From an uncultured Oscillospiraceae bacterium (GTDB taxonomy: Bacteria > Bacillota > Clostridia > Oscillospirales > JAAYXM01), in the NCBI GenBank assembly GCA_934446465.1, contig CAKSEF010000037.1:1-16403 (forward strand): a DNA stretch of 16,403 bases, read 5' to 3'. The notes below the pieces were generated by a model. That model was not told the DNA's origin, made no database searches, and worked only from the letters and a program-made list of their open reading frames with translations. Both the position numbers and the translations under genes were made by a program. This document shows positions 1-7,448 of this stretch, in pieces. Within the stretch, counting starts at the first letter, position 1, and each line of letters begins with the position of its first letter.

Positions 1-362
1 TATCTGCTGTTTGTACATGTTGTTGTTTTGTCAAGAACTATGTCAAAACCGCTCGTCTCCCAAGCTTCCGACGGTGCAGTCTTGTCAGCATATTTTATCG
101 AGTTTTTCGTCATGTCTATCGAAACTGTTTCCGGGTTCTGAGTTCCCGTTACCCCTATTGTTATCGAACGGGACATCTGCCTTCCAGAGACAACCGCATC
201 CGCCGAAAGCTCAGTTATCCCGGATTCATTTGCAGTAAGTGTCCCACTGAAAATACCCGCATTTGTCTTACCCGAAACGGATACACTGCTTCCGTTTTTG
301 ACTGAAATATCGACACCCGTATTCTCACTGTCTGGCGTTCTATCTGATTTTATACCATTGGA
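1..362 (-). CDS. Internal fragment of a putative secreted Ig-like/repeat protein (truncated at both ends)
   Basis: Read on the minus strand, about 120 codons stay open from roughly base 360 to the window edge with no stop. The translation is rich in Ser, Thr, Asn, Gly and Val with beta-strand-like alternation, for example segments reading VSVSGKTNAGIFSG and SRSITIGVTGTQNPETVSID. This composition suits bacterial Ig-like or fibronectin-type modules of cell-surface or secreted proteins, but I recognise no specific family. There is no start codon or ribosome binding site at the upstream end: the frame hits a TAA at 381-383 and coding character stops near 360, where a plus-strand gene fragment begins. 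The C-terminal end runs off the window. It therefore looks like an internal piece joined abnormally to its neighbour. The coding frame is fairly secure; the domain guess is weak. Confidence 0.5.
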
Positions 363-1111
363 ATGCGCTTGAAGAGTGTCTTAAATACGGTGTGCGCGAG
401 GTTTTCGGAACAAGCTGGCTATACGGCGATATGAATCACAGTCAGGCGCTTCCCTGTCTCGCAATGTATTCGGAATACTGCTGGCGCGGACTCTCCTGTA
501 CAAAAGATGACATTTACTCCGTTTCTGAATTTATCACAAAAGTGCCGTTTGAACTCTCCGAAACAATAAGCGATTTCTTCTGCGGGCTCGAAGGAGACTA
601 CAACTGGGGTAAGCTGATTTTGTTAAGCGACCCGTTATTTAACCTACTTTGCTATGATATTGATTTGGAAAAAGCAGAAGAAATTTATAAAAATGCGCTT
701 ACCACTTTAGATAAATATGATAATGTGGAAAACGTTGCATATTATAAAGCTGTCTTCCGCGCGCTTGTTGACAAATGTATGATTCACATTAACCTTCGTC
801 AAAAATACAAGGCTGATGACCATGAATGGCTCCGGAATTTTGCAAACAATACAATACCGCAAATTGCCTCAGATTTTGAAAATCTCTATAATATACATGA
901 AGAACACTGGCACCGTGAGCTTAAAACCAACGGTTTCGAGAAGCTCGCCGTCCGATATGCAGGGGCGATCGAGCGCATACGGTACACCGGAAAGGTAATT
1001 AACCGCTATCTTGACGGAATAACGAATGTGATTGAAGCTTTAGAGGAAGAGCCGATACGCGGAGAGCGTCAGAAATTTCTCGCGTCGGACAGCGTGATGT
1101 TTACTTACTGA
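362..1111 (+). CDS. C-terminal fragment of a glycoside hydrolase family 20-like beta-N-acetylhexosaminidase (5' truncated)
   Basis: The fragment carries the C-terminal half of a GH20-type protein. The segment NALEECLKYGVREVFGTSW followed by an LPCLAMYSEY motif matches the last barrel strand and following helices of Bacillota GH20 enzymes, where a Trp closes the sugar pocket. The helical tail (LRQKYKADDHEWLRNFA, then HEEHWHRELKTNGFEKL and VRYAGAIERI) is also typical of this group. GH20 enzymes remove terminal beta-linked N-acetylhexosamines, but the catalytic Asp-Glu pair would lie upstream and is absent here, so this piece should be inactive alone. Family-like coding begins at about 362, immediately after the minus-strand fragment. 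A GTG at 392 could serve as a nominal start, yet homology-like sequence continues upstream of it and no ribosome binding site precedes it. It ends with TGA at 1109-1111, just before a strong terminator. Confidence 0.72.
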   Translation, partial: NALEECLKYGVREVFGTSWLYGDMNHSQALPCLAMYSEYCWRGLSCTKDDIYSVSEFITKVPFELSETISDFFCGLEGDYNWGKLILLSDPLFNLLCYDIDLEKAEEIYKNALTTLDKYDNVENVAYYKAVFRALVDKCMIHINLRQKYKADDHEWLRNFANNTIPQIASDFENLYNIHEEHWHRELKTNGFEKLAVRYAGAIERIRYTGKVINRYLDGITNVIEALEEEPIRGERQKFLASDSVMFTY

Positions 1112-1113
1112 CA

Positions 1114-1151
1114 AAAAATAGTGCAGGAGATAATACTCCTGCACTATTTTT
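1114..1151 (+). terminator. Rho-independent terminator after the GH20 fragment
   Basis: A perfect 16-bp inverted repeat (arms 1114-1129 and 1136-1151) encloses a 6-base loop. The A-run at the left arm and T-run at the right arm mean it could end transcription from either direction. It starts three bases after the GH20 stop codon. Confidence 0.92.
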
Positions 1152-1152
1152 G

Positions 1153-1181
1153 TTGAAATATTCAAATTTTTCGTTTATACT
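1153..1181 (+). promoter_or_regulatory. Vegetative-type promoter for tgt
   Basis: TTGAAA at 1153-1158 and TATACT at 1176-1181 are separated by exactly 17 bases, each matching the sigma-A consensus at five of six positions. Transcription would start near 1188, giving a leader of about 120 bases before the tgt start codon. Confidence 0.7.
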
Positions 1182-1310
1182 GTAATTGTCGAATTTTAGA
1201 GCTTATGGGGCAGCAAATTTAATGCAGGTCATCAACATGCGTATGTCAAACCCCATATCGCTTTTGTACATCAGCAATGTTGTGTTTATCTACTAACAGG
1301 GAGAGTTTTT

Positions 1311-2441
1311 ATGTTTAAGGTTATAAAAAAAGAAGGAAACGCGCGCCGCGGCGTGTTCACAACGGCTCATGGTGATATTCAAACACCTGTGTTTATGAAT
1401 GTTGCCACACAAGGAGCGATAAAAGGTGCACTCTCATCACTGGACCTTGAGAATATTTCATGCCAAGTTGCACTTTCAAATACATATCATTTACACCTGC
1501 GCCCGGGAGAGAAGATTGTTAAGAACTTCGGTGGCCTGCATAAATTCATGAATTGGAGCCGTCCGATATTGACAGACAGCGGAGGTTTTCAGGTCTTTTC
1601 GCTTGCCTCACTGCGAAAAATAGAGGAAGAAGGAGTCACTTTTGCTTCGCACATTGACGGACGCAGAATTTTCATGTCTCCCGAGTCGTCCATGCAAATT
1701 CAGTCCGCACTCGGCTCTGATATTGCAATGGCATTTGACGAATGTGTTGAAAATCCCTCTCCGTACTCTTATGTGAAACAGTCGTGCGAAAGAACTACGC
1801 GCTGGCTTCTCAGATGCAAGACAGAACTTGCAAGGCTAAACTCGCTTGACGGATGCGTAAATAAGGGGCAGGTCTTGTTTGGGATAAATCAAGGCGGAAT
1901 ACACGAGGATTTGCGTATACAGCACATGAAAGATATACGTGAACTTGATTTACCCGGGTATGCGATCGGAGGTCTTGCCGTCGGAGAATCTCATGAAGAA
2001 ATGTATAACATCATAGAAAAAGTTGAGCCGTTTATGCCATATGATAAACCGAGATATCTGATGGGAGTCGGAACACCAACTAATATTATTGAGGGGGTTG
2101 CGCGCGGAGTTGATTTTTTTGATTGTGTGCTTCCCGCCAGAAATGCACGCCACGGTCATCTTTTTACGGAAAACGGCTGTATAAATATTAACAACGAAAA
2201 ATATAAGGAAGATAATTCTCCCATTGACCCGGAATGTACATGCCCCGTATGCAGCAGATATTCACGCGCGTACATAAGACATCTCTTCAGAGCAAAGGAA
2301 ATGCTTGCAATGCGCCTTGCTGTCATGCACAATCTGTATTTCTACAATAAACTTGCGGAAAGAATCAGAAATGCTCTTGATAACGGAGAGTTTGAAAAAT
2401 TCAGAAAAACATATTCGGGAAGATTTGACAAAAGATTGTAA
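1311..2441 (+). CDS. tgt: tRNA-guanine transglycosylase (queuine/preQ1 tRNA-ribosyltransferase)
   Basis: The 376-residue product exchanges the wobble guanine (G34) of GUN-anticodon tRNAs for a queuosine precursor, working in the cytoplasm. Family marks are clear: TDSGGFQVFSL with the base-contacting Asp89, AFDEC with Asp143, the GGLAVGE loop near 220-227, and DFFDCVLPARNARHG with the likely nucleophile Asp271. The zinc site is complete, with Cys309, Cys311 and Cys314 (CTCPVC) plus His340. Length is normal for bacterial TGT. The ATG at 1311 follows an AGGGAGAG ribosome binding site. Unlike the frequent queA-tgt-yajC arrangement, it stands apart from other queuosine genes and has its own promoter. 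The base it uses (preQ1 or salvaged queuine) cannot be decided from this window. Confidence 0.96.
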   Translation: MFKVIKKEGNARRGVFTTAHGDIQTPVFMNVATQGAIKGALSSLDLENISCQVALSNTYHLHLRPGEKIVKNFGGLHKFMNWSRPILTDSGGFQVFSLASLRKIEEEGVTFASHIDGRRIFMSPESSMQIQSALGSDIAMAFDECVENPSPYSYVKQSCERTTRWLLRCKTELARLNSLDGCVNKGQVLFGINQGGIHEDLRIQHMKDIRELDLPGYAIGGLAVGESHEEMYNIIEKVEPFMPYDKPRYLMGVGTPTNIIEGVARGVDFFDCVLPARNARHGHLFTENGCININNEKYKEDNSPIDPECTCPVCSRYSRAYIRHLFRAKEMLAMRLAVMHNLYFYNKLAERIRNALDNGEFEKFRKTYSGRFDKRL

Positions 2442-2459
2442 ATTACCAGTCTAATCATG

Positions 2460-2488
2460 TTGAAAAAAACAACAAAAACAGTTACAAT
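2460..2488 (+). promoter_or_regulatory. Vegetative-type promoter for the SpoIID-domain gene
   Basis: TTGAAA (2460-2465) and TACAAT (2483-2488) are 17 bases apart. The predicted start near 2495 leaves a short leader before the AGGGAG ribosome binding site and the ATG at 2522. No sporulation-type promoter is needed to explain the layout. Confidence 0.68.
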
Positions 2489-2521
2489 ATACCTATAGAG
2501 TTCTCAAAAGGGAGATAACAT

Positions 2522-4243
2522 ATGAAAAAGCTTTTAACTGTTTTAATTTTTACAATAGCTGTACTTACCTTGACTGTCTGCGCATCATATCCGGATGCCA
2601 ACCCGACAGTCCGTGTGGGATTGTTTTACGGAAAAAGCACCCTCCCCTCTGCAAATCTTCAGAACATTGAGGGTAGCGGTTACCGCTTTGGCTTTTTTGA
2701 CAGTACGCACAGATTTATATCGCAGTATTCCGTTTCCGGAACTAACAAAATCAGCATGCTCAAGGACAAAAACCTTTATTACAGTAACGGAACAATCTAT
2801 ACCTCTGCACAGACCGGCGGAAAACTTATAGGTGCATATCATATTCAGCTTAATGGGGCTTTTGCAACAGCGGAGGAAGCCCGTGCAAAGGCCACATCAC
2901 TAAACATCCAAGGCATTTCAGCATTTCCTGTCGTTTCCGGCGGTACATATAAGGTCAGGGTCGGTTCCTACGGGACGCTGTTAAACGCGCAGTCGGATGC
3001 TGTAAAGTATACAAGCTTAGGCGCAACGACCTCTGTCGGAAACTCGGACAAATGTGTAACGGTCATCGACACAACAAACGGAAAAATACTGTTTGAGTAT
3101 GACAACGGATGTTACCTTGCGGTATATCCGTCTCTCGGCGAGGTTGATATGCCATTGACATGGTTTAAGGGATATAAGTACTACGGCGGATTTGAATATG
3201 TTCGTGATTCGGGTGATATTTCCGTTACAAACTACGTTCCCATGCAAGAGTATGTTAAGGGAGTAATACCATATGAAATGTCTGCCTCCTGGCCGATAGA
3301 AGCATTAAAGGCGCAATCCGTCTGCGCAAGGACATATGCCCTTTATAACTATGGGAAGCACGGGAAAAACTTTGATATATGCAATACTACAGATTGCCAG
3401 GTATACAGGGGCATGAATTCGGCAAACGCAAATTCAAATAAAGCGGTAGATGACACAAACGGAGTATATATTTTATATGACGGTAAGCCGATTTGCGCGG
3501 TATTCTCATCGTCTGACGGCGGAGCTACGGAAGATTCGGAGAACGTATGGTCGGCAGTTCTTCCCTACCTGCGCGGAGTTTATGACAACAATGAAGACCT
3601 CGATTCAATAACAAACGGACGCTGGTCATTTACATATACGGCAGATGAATTGACAAATATACTTAATGCAAAAGGATATTCCTGTGCAAAGGTTGCCAAT
3701 ATGTATGTAAAAGAGTTCACAGCTATGGGGAATGTAAAAACTCTTACTATTGTAGATATAAACGGAAAAGAGTTCAACTTCTCGAAAGAAAGGGCCAGAA
3801 CAATACTGTACAGCTCAACGTATAAAAAATACACACACAGTCAGCGATATAAAGTTACCAAAGGCGGCCCATCGTCCGCTATTTCAACACCCGTTACGCC
3901 GTCTGCATCAATTCTTTTTGTGAATAATTCATCTAACACGCTAAGCTTTGCATACGACAAAATATTTGCCGTTGGGGCTGGCGGAACACAACAGCTCGGC
4001 TCTTCTTCACCCGTTACTATTTTGACTTCATCGGGAAAGACAATATTGTCGGCAAATTCTTCCCAAAGTCAGTTACCGCAGCAGACATTATCTTCTGATT
4101 CATTTACAGTTTCGGGAACAGGATGGGGGCATAACCTTGGTATGAGTCAGTACGGAGCAAAAGCACTCGCAAACAAAGGAAAGACATATGAAGATATACT
4201 TCATTTCTATTATACCGATGTAGAGCTGTATCGTGCTGAATAG
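2522..4243 (+). CDS. Secreted SpoIID/LytB-domain protein with N-terminal SPOR-like module
   Basis: This 573-residue protein starts with a signal peptide or anchor (Lys2-Lys3, then a hydrophobic run to about residue 19; Cys20 lacks a good lipobox). Residues ~101-170 resemble SPOR repeats (AYHIQLNGAFATAEEA and YKVRVGSYGTLLNAQSDA), which in other proteins bind denuded peptidoglycan. The SpoIID core begins near 230: IPYEMSASWPIEALKAQ holds Glu252 at the position of the catalytic Glu of SpoIID lytic transglycosylases, followed by ARTYAL, DCQVY, and a GGATEDSENVW motif. The C-terminus carries GWGHNLGMSQYGA, the family's usual end motif. It is far longer than B. subtilis SpoIID (~340 residues) because of the extra N-terminal module and a Ser-rich insert near 450-530. 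It probably cleaves or binds cell-wall glycan outside the membrane. Whether it acts in sporulation or in vegetative wall remodelling cannot be told here; the sigma-A-like promoter favours the latter. Confidence 0.88.
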   Translation: MKKLLTVLIFTIAVLTLTVCASYPDANPTVRVGLFYGKSTLPSANLQNIEGSGYRFGFFDSTHRFISQYSVSGTNKISMLKDKNLYYSNGTIYTSAQTGGKLIGAYHIQLNGAFATAEEARAKATSLNIQGISAFPVVSGGTYKVRVGSYGTLLNAQSDAVKYTSLGATTSVGNSDKCVTVIDTTNGKILFEYDNGCYLAVYPSLGEVDMPLTWFKGYKYYGGFEYVRDSGDISVTNYVPMQEYVKGVIPYEMSASWPIEALKAQSVCARTYALYNYGKHGKNFDICNTTDCQVYRGMNSANANSNKAVDDTNGVYILYDGKPICAVFSSSDGGATEDSENVWSAVLPYLRGVYDNNEDLDSITNGRWSFTYTADELTNILNAKGYSCAKVANMYVKEFTAMGNVKTLTIVDINGKEFNFSKERARTILYSSTYKKYTHSQRYKVTKGGPSSAISTPVTPSASILFVNNSSNTLSFAYDKIFAVGAGGTQQLGSSSPVTILTSSGKTILSANSSQSQLPQQTLSSDSFTVSGTGWGHNLGMSQYGAKALANKGKTYEDILHFYYTDVELYRAE

Positions 4244-4293
4244 AAAGTTCTTATTAGTTCTGTCAATGATTAAGTCTCAAAAGAGGTAAATAT

Positions 4294-4632
4294 ATGAACA
4301 TACAAATATACGGCTCAAAAAGTTGTTTTGACACGAAAAAGGCAGAGCGGTATTTCAAGGAGCGCGGGATTAAGTTTCAATCTGTTGATTTACCGCGTTT
4401 CGGCCTCTCTCCCAAAGAGTTCGAGCTTGTAAAAAGCAAAGTCGGACTTGACGAAATGGTGAATAAAAAATCAAAAGGATATGAGAAAAGCTTCATTCAA
4501 TACCTTGCTAACGAAAGCGATATAGCAGACAAGCTGTTTGAAGATCCCTCTCTTATCCGAACGCCTGTTGTGAGGAACGGCCGGGAAATCACAATCGGCT
4601 ACTGCCCCGATGTTTGGAAAAATTGGAATTAG
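4294..4632 (+). CDS. ArsC/Spx-family thioredoxin-fold protein
   Basis: The 112-residue product has the ArsC/Spx fold: a first strand followed by GSKSCFDTKKAERYF with Cys11, a KFQSVDL strand, and the LIRTPVVRNGREITIGY segment that includes the cis-Pro turn and arginines typical of ArsC-type proteins. There is no CxxC pair as in Spx (Cys11-Phe-Asp-Thr14); the only other cysteine is Cys104 near the end. Related single-Cys proteins are usually annotated as arsenate reductase family, but many lack demonstrated arsenate reduction. No ars operon genes are nearby, so a general thiol-redox or regulatory role is equally possible. The start at 4294 follows an AGAGG ribosome binding site. It probably shares a transcript with the HAD gene 28 bases downstream. 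Confidence 0.85.
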   Translation: MNIQIYGSKSCFDTKKAERYFKERGIKFQSVDLPRFGLSPKEFELVKSKVGLDEMVNKKSKGYEKSFIQYLANESDIADKLFEDPSLIRTPVVRNGREITIGYCPDVWKNWN

Positions 4633-4660
4633 TACAAAATCAAATGGAGAATCTTTTACA

Positions 4661-5479
4661 ATGAAAATCAGTTGCTGTGTATTTGACCTTGACGGAACAT
4701 TGCTCACGTCAAAAAACCACATATCGGAGACAGACAAAAAGACACTCAGAGACCTCAGTACCCAAGGGGTTAAGATAATTATCGCCACAGGACGGACAAA
4801 TCTCCAGATTGCGGAGTATATCTATGAACTCGGAATCAGCGACCCTGTTATCACATGTAACGGTGGATATATATTAAATACAGGCACCGGCGAGGTTCTG
4901 CACTGCAAGTATATTCTTGCCGAAGATATGAAGAGTCTGCTTTGCTATTTAGCGGACAGCAGCTTGGATTACCTCTTGTATACCACCGAATGTGTTTATC
5001 ACTCGCTCAGCAGTGAGAGAATCAAGTTTTATTTAGACTATAACAAAACAGCTCCGGAGGCTTTTAGAGTCCCCATACTTCCCATATCGGAGCTTCCCGA
5101 AAACAAAAGGTGTTTTGATATACTTAAGGTTCTCATTCATGATGACCCTGCTATAATACCGTCTCTTGAAGAAAGGTTTAATAAAAATAACACGCTGACT
5201 ATAATTACATCCGGTCCAAATCTTATTGACATAATGCCGTCTGATACAACAAAAGGAAACGGCATAAGGATTCTCGCGGACTACCTGAACATCCCTATAT
5301 CGGAAATAGTTGCATTCGGAGACAGTCCGAACGATGAATCAATGCTAAAGGCTGCCGGTTATTCCGTCGCTATGGGCAACGCAGTGGATTCCATCAAGAA
5401 TATATGCAATTTTGTTACCAAGACAAACGATGAATACGGAATAACGTACGCACTAAACCACATAATTAATGAAATATAG
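4661..5479 (+). CDS. Cof-type HAD-IIB family phosphatase
   Basis: The 272-residue enzyme has all four HAD motifs: I FDLDGTLL with nucleophile Asp9 and acid/base Asp11; II TGR at 43-45; III Lys198 (TTKGNGI); and IV GDSPNDESML with Asp221 and Asp225 for Mg2+. The large cap between motifs II and III is the Cof/IIB type. Such enzymes hydrolyse small phosphorylated metabolites such as sugar phosphates or cofactors, but the natural substrate cannot be predicted. An in-frame ATG at 4610 lies inside the upstream gene and would add 17 residues before the first strand; I prefer 4661, preceded by GGAGA at 4646-4650 and matching the family's N-terminus. Confidence 0.92.
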   Translation: MKISCCVFDLDGTLLTSKNHISETDKKTLRDLSTQGVKIIIATGRTNLQIAEYIYELGISDPVITCNGGYILNTGTGEVLHCKYILAEDMKSLLCYLADSSLDYLLYTTECVYHSLSSERIKFYLDYNKTAPEAFRVPILPISELPENKRCFDILKVLIHDDPAIIPSLEERFNKNNTLTIITSGPNLIDIMPSDTTKGNGIRILADYLNIPISEIVAFGDSPNDESMLKAAGYSVAMGNAVDSIKNICNFVTKTNDEYGITYALNHIINEI

Positions 5480-5481
5480 CA

Positions 5482-5513
5482 AAACCCGAGGTGACTAAAG
5501 TCTCCTCGGGTTT
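5482..5513. terminator. Hairpin terminator between convergent genes
   Basis: Ten-base perfect arms (5482-5491 and 5504-5513) flank a 12-base loop, starting three bases after the HAD gene stop. The arms begin in A and end in T runs, so it can serve the plus-strand HAD gene and the minus-strand P-loop gene ending at 5526. Confidence 0.85.
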
Positions 5514-5525
5514 AAAATTTGCATA

Positions 5526-5933
5526 TTAGAAAAACTTGCGAATTACGTCTGATGCCTCTTTGTCGTCCGCGCTTATCGTAATTACGAAATCAATGCCGTG
5601 TTCACTGCCAAACTGCTCCGCCCAAAGAAGGAAGTCTTCTGTTTCCTTCTGGCAGCTACACTTTGAAACTTTGTAGAGACTGTCGATAAAAATCTTTGAC
5701 AAGTCGAAGTTTCCCGAATGCAGTCCGCAGATGAATGCCTTAAGATGTGCATAACTCTCAATAAAATATCCCGAAACGTCAACCAGACGTGCTTTATGAC
5801 TTATATCATATGTAAGCTTTGTTCCGCGCTCTAAGCAAGCCACTGTCAAATCGTCAGCAACTGCTTTGTTCGTAAGCTCAATGATTTGCTTTGTTTTTCC
5901 GTGTCCCTGAAGTCCCATAATTACACGAACCAT
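5526..5933 (-). CDS. Small P-loop ATP-binding protein of unknown function
   Basis: The 135-residue protein opens with a Walker A motif, GLQGHGKT at residues 7-14, and a Walker B-like KIFID with Asp84. The phrase ACLERGTKLTYDISHKARLVDV is characteristic of a conserved Clostridia family sometimes annotated as twitching-motility PilT-like or simply ATP-binding protein; I know of no established function. It has only about one nucleotide-binding lobe, with no signal peptide or membrane segment, so it should be a small cytoplasmic NTPase or nucleotide-binding regulator. An in-frame ATG at 5954 is possible, but AAGGAG at 5940-5945 sits seven bases from the ATG at 5933, which fixes the start there. 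Its leader (5934-6030) is unusually structured. Confidence 0.82.
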   Translation of the reverse strand: MVRVIMGLQGHGKTKQIIELTNKAVADDLTVACLERGTKLTYDISHKARLVDVSGYFIESYAHLKAFICGLHSGNFDLSKIFIDSLYKVSKCSCQKETEDFLLWAEQFGSEHGIDFVITISADDKEASDVIRKFF

Positions 5934-5945
5934 GACAAGCTCCTT

Positions 5946-6030
5946 ACTCCGCAAATTGCGATTGCGGTCCTCACTTTTTCGGCAAGCGAGAGGCCGAATT
6001 CCAGCCCCTGTTGGAAATGGGGTTCTCTGT
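5946..6030 (-). ncRNA. Structured 5' leader with possible pseudoknot (candidate cis-regulatory RNA)
   Basis: In transcript order the leader holds CCCC (6019-6022), TTCCA (6012-6016), GGGG (6005-6008) and TGGAA (5999-6003): interleaved complements that could form an H-type pseudoknot. A TTCGGC/GCCGAA hairpin follows (5993-5998 with 5978-5983), then a CCGCAA/TTGCGG hairpin (5962-5967 with 5949-5954) that ends three bases before the Shine-Dalgarno of the P-loop gene. It matches no riboswitch class I recognise. No U-tract is present, so control, if any, would be at translation initiation. The pairings are by eye only. Confidence 0.35.
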
Positions 6031-6036
6031 AAAAAT

Positions 6037-6065
6037 ATGATAACACATTTTCACTAAAATCACAA
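6037..6065 (-). promoter_or_regulatory. Promoter for the small P-loop gene
   Basis: On the minus strand TTGTGA (6060-6065) and TATCAT (6037-6042) are 17 bases apart. Transcription would begin near 6030, giving a ~97-base leader. pgi ends just upstream without a visible terminator, so some read-through from pgi is also likely. Confidence 0.55.
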
Positions 6066-6086
6066 TAGGTTTTTGTAAATTATTAG

Positions 6087-7421
6087 TTACTTTTTCAAAA
6101 TTTCATTCAGCCTGTCTTCAAATCCCGGCTTGCCGAGCAATGCAAACATATTCTTCTTATAGGCCTCTACTCCCGGCTGATTGAACGGATTTACACCAAG
6201 CACATATCCGGACAGACCGCATGCAAACTCGAAGAAATATGCCATATATCCGAACGACTTCGCATCGGATGATTCAATAGTTATACACATATTCGGCACT
6301 CCGCCGTCTTCGTGAGCGATTGCCGTTCCCTTATAGGCGTTGTTGTTCACAAACTCCATCGACTTGCCCGCAAGATAGTTTAGACCGTCAAAATCCTCAT
6401 CGTTATCAGGAACGATTATCTCAGAATCAGACGGCTTTCTTCCTATTGAAACAACCGTTTCCTGGAGGAATCTCTCCCCTTGCTGAATATACTGTCCCAT
6501 TGAATGGAGGTCTGCCGTGAGTTCAACCGATGCAGGGAAAATTCCCTTTCCATCTTTTCCTTCGCTTTCCCCATAGAGCTGCTTCCACCATTCGGCCATA
6601 TACCTGAATTTCGGCTCAAAGCATGCCAAAATTTCAACTTTCTTACCTTTTTCATACATGACATTGCGCGCACCTGCATAAATCCATGCCGGGTTTGTCA
6701 TGTCCTTTGTCTTGCAAAGTTCATTCATCGCAAGCTCTGCACCGGCTATTGCCGAGTCGGTATCTATGCCGGCAACCGCCATAGGCAGAAGTCCGACAGG
6801 AGTCAATACAGAATATCTTCCGCCGACGTCATCAGGTATTACAAACGTTTCATACCCTTCGTTATCTGCCAAATTCTTTAGCGCACCGCGCGTCTTATCT
6901 GTAGTTGCGTAAATGCGTTTTCTTGCTTCCTCTTTTCCGTATTTCTTTTCTATCAGTGCCTTAAACAGCCTAAACGCGACGGCCGGTTCCGTAGTCGAGC
7001 CGGATTTTGAAATTACATTAATTGAAAAGTCGCGGTTTCCGATTATCTTTACTATCTCATTAAAATAGTCTGTACTTAGGTTATTCCCCGCAAAGTACAC
7101 CTCCGTATTGCCTTCGGAGAGCCGGTTGTATGCGTTACCGTTTATAAATTCTATCGCCGCCCGCGCACCGAGATACGAACCCCCGATACCTATTACAACA
7201 AGAACCTTTGAATCACTGCGTATTTTATCCGCACAGCGTTTTATTCGTGCATACTCTTCCTTATCAATCTGTGCCGGAAGGCGAAGCCACCCGAGAAAAT
7301 CAGAACCTTCTCCGTCTCCGTTTAAGAGTTTTTCATGTGCCTTTACGAGTCTTTTGGACATTTCGTCCAAATCGTTTTTTGAGACGAAATCCTTTGTCCT
7401 ATTTATGTCTACCTTTATCAT
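6087..7421 (-). CDS. pgi: Glucose-6-phosphate isomerase
   Basis: This 444-residue cytoplasmic enzyme interconverts glucose 6-phosphate and fructose 6-phosphate in glycolysis and gluconeogenesis. Clear signatures are GIGGSYLGARAAIEF, the phosphate-binding SKSGSTTEPAVAF, DDVGGRYSVLTPVGLLP, LHSMGQYIQQG and the C-terminal GVNPFNQPGVEAYKKNMF. The length is that of the shorter Bacillota/Thermotoga-type PGI rather than the ~550-residue proteobacterial form. The start at 7421 follows AGGAG; an upstream in-frame ATG at 7457 would overlap the promoter and lacks a ribosome binding site. It is divergent from htrA and transcribed alone or with the small P-loop gene downstream. Confidence 0.97.
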   Translation of the reverse strand: MIKVDINRTKDFVSKNDLDEMSKRLVKAHEKLLNGDGEGSDFLGWLRLPAQIDKEEYARIKRCADKIRSDSKVLVVIGIGGSYLGARAAIEFINGNAYNRLSEGNTEVYFAGNNLSTDYFNEIVKIIGNRDFSINVISKSGSTTEPAVAFRLFKALIEKKYGKEEARKRIYATTDKTRGALKNLADNEGYETFVIPDDVGGRYSVLTPVGLLPMAVAGIDTDSAIAGAELAMNELCKTKDMTNPAWIYAGARNVMYEKGKKVEILACFEPKFRYMAEWWKQLYGESEGKDGKGIFPASVELTADLHSMGQYIQQGERFLQETVVSIGRKPSDSEIIVPDNDEDFDGLNYLAGKSMEFVNNNAYKGTAIAHEDGGVPNMCITIESSDAKSFGYMAYFFEFACGLSGYVLGVNPFNQPGVEAYKKNMFALLGKPGFEDRLNEILKK

Positions 7422-7448
7422 TTGAAGAGCACTCCTTTCATAAATAAT

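Noticed and set aside
11..238. 75-codon plus-strand ORF at the left edge
   Set aside because: It lies antisense to the longer open minus-strand frame, has Cys/Ser/Pro-rich shadow composition and no ribosome binding site.
1264..1292. Second possible tgt promoter (TTGTAC, 17 bases, TATCTA)
   Set aside because: Its start point would fall within the ribosome binding site, leaving no usable leader; the promoter at 1153-1181 fits better.
5946..6030. Assignment of the P-loop gene leader to a known preQ1, THF or ZTP riboswitch
   Set aside because: None of the conserved core sequences of these classes can be found in the leader.
6504..6881. 125-codon plus-strand ORF opposite pgi
   Set aside because: It is antisense to strongly conserved pgi coding sequence, with no ribosome binding site or recognisable protein features.
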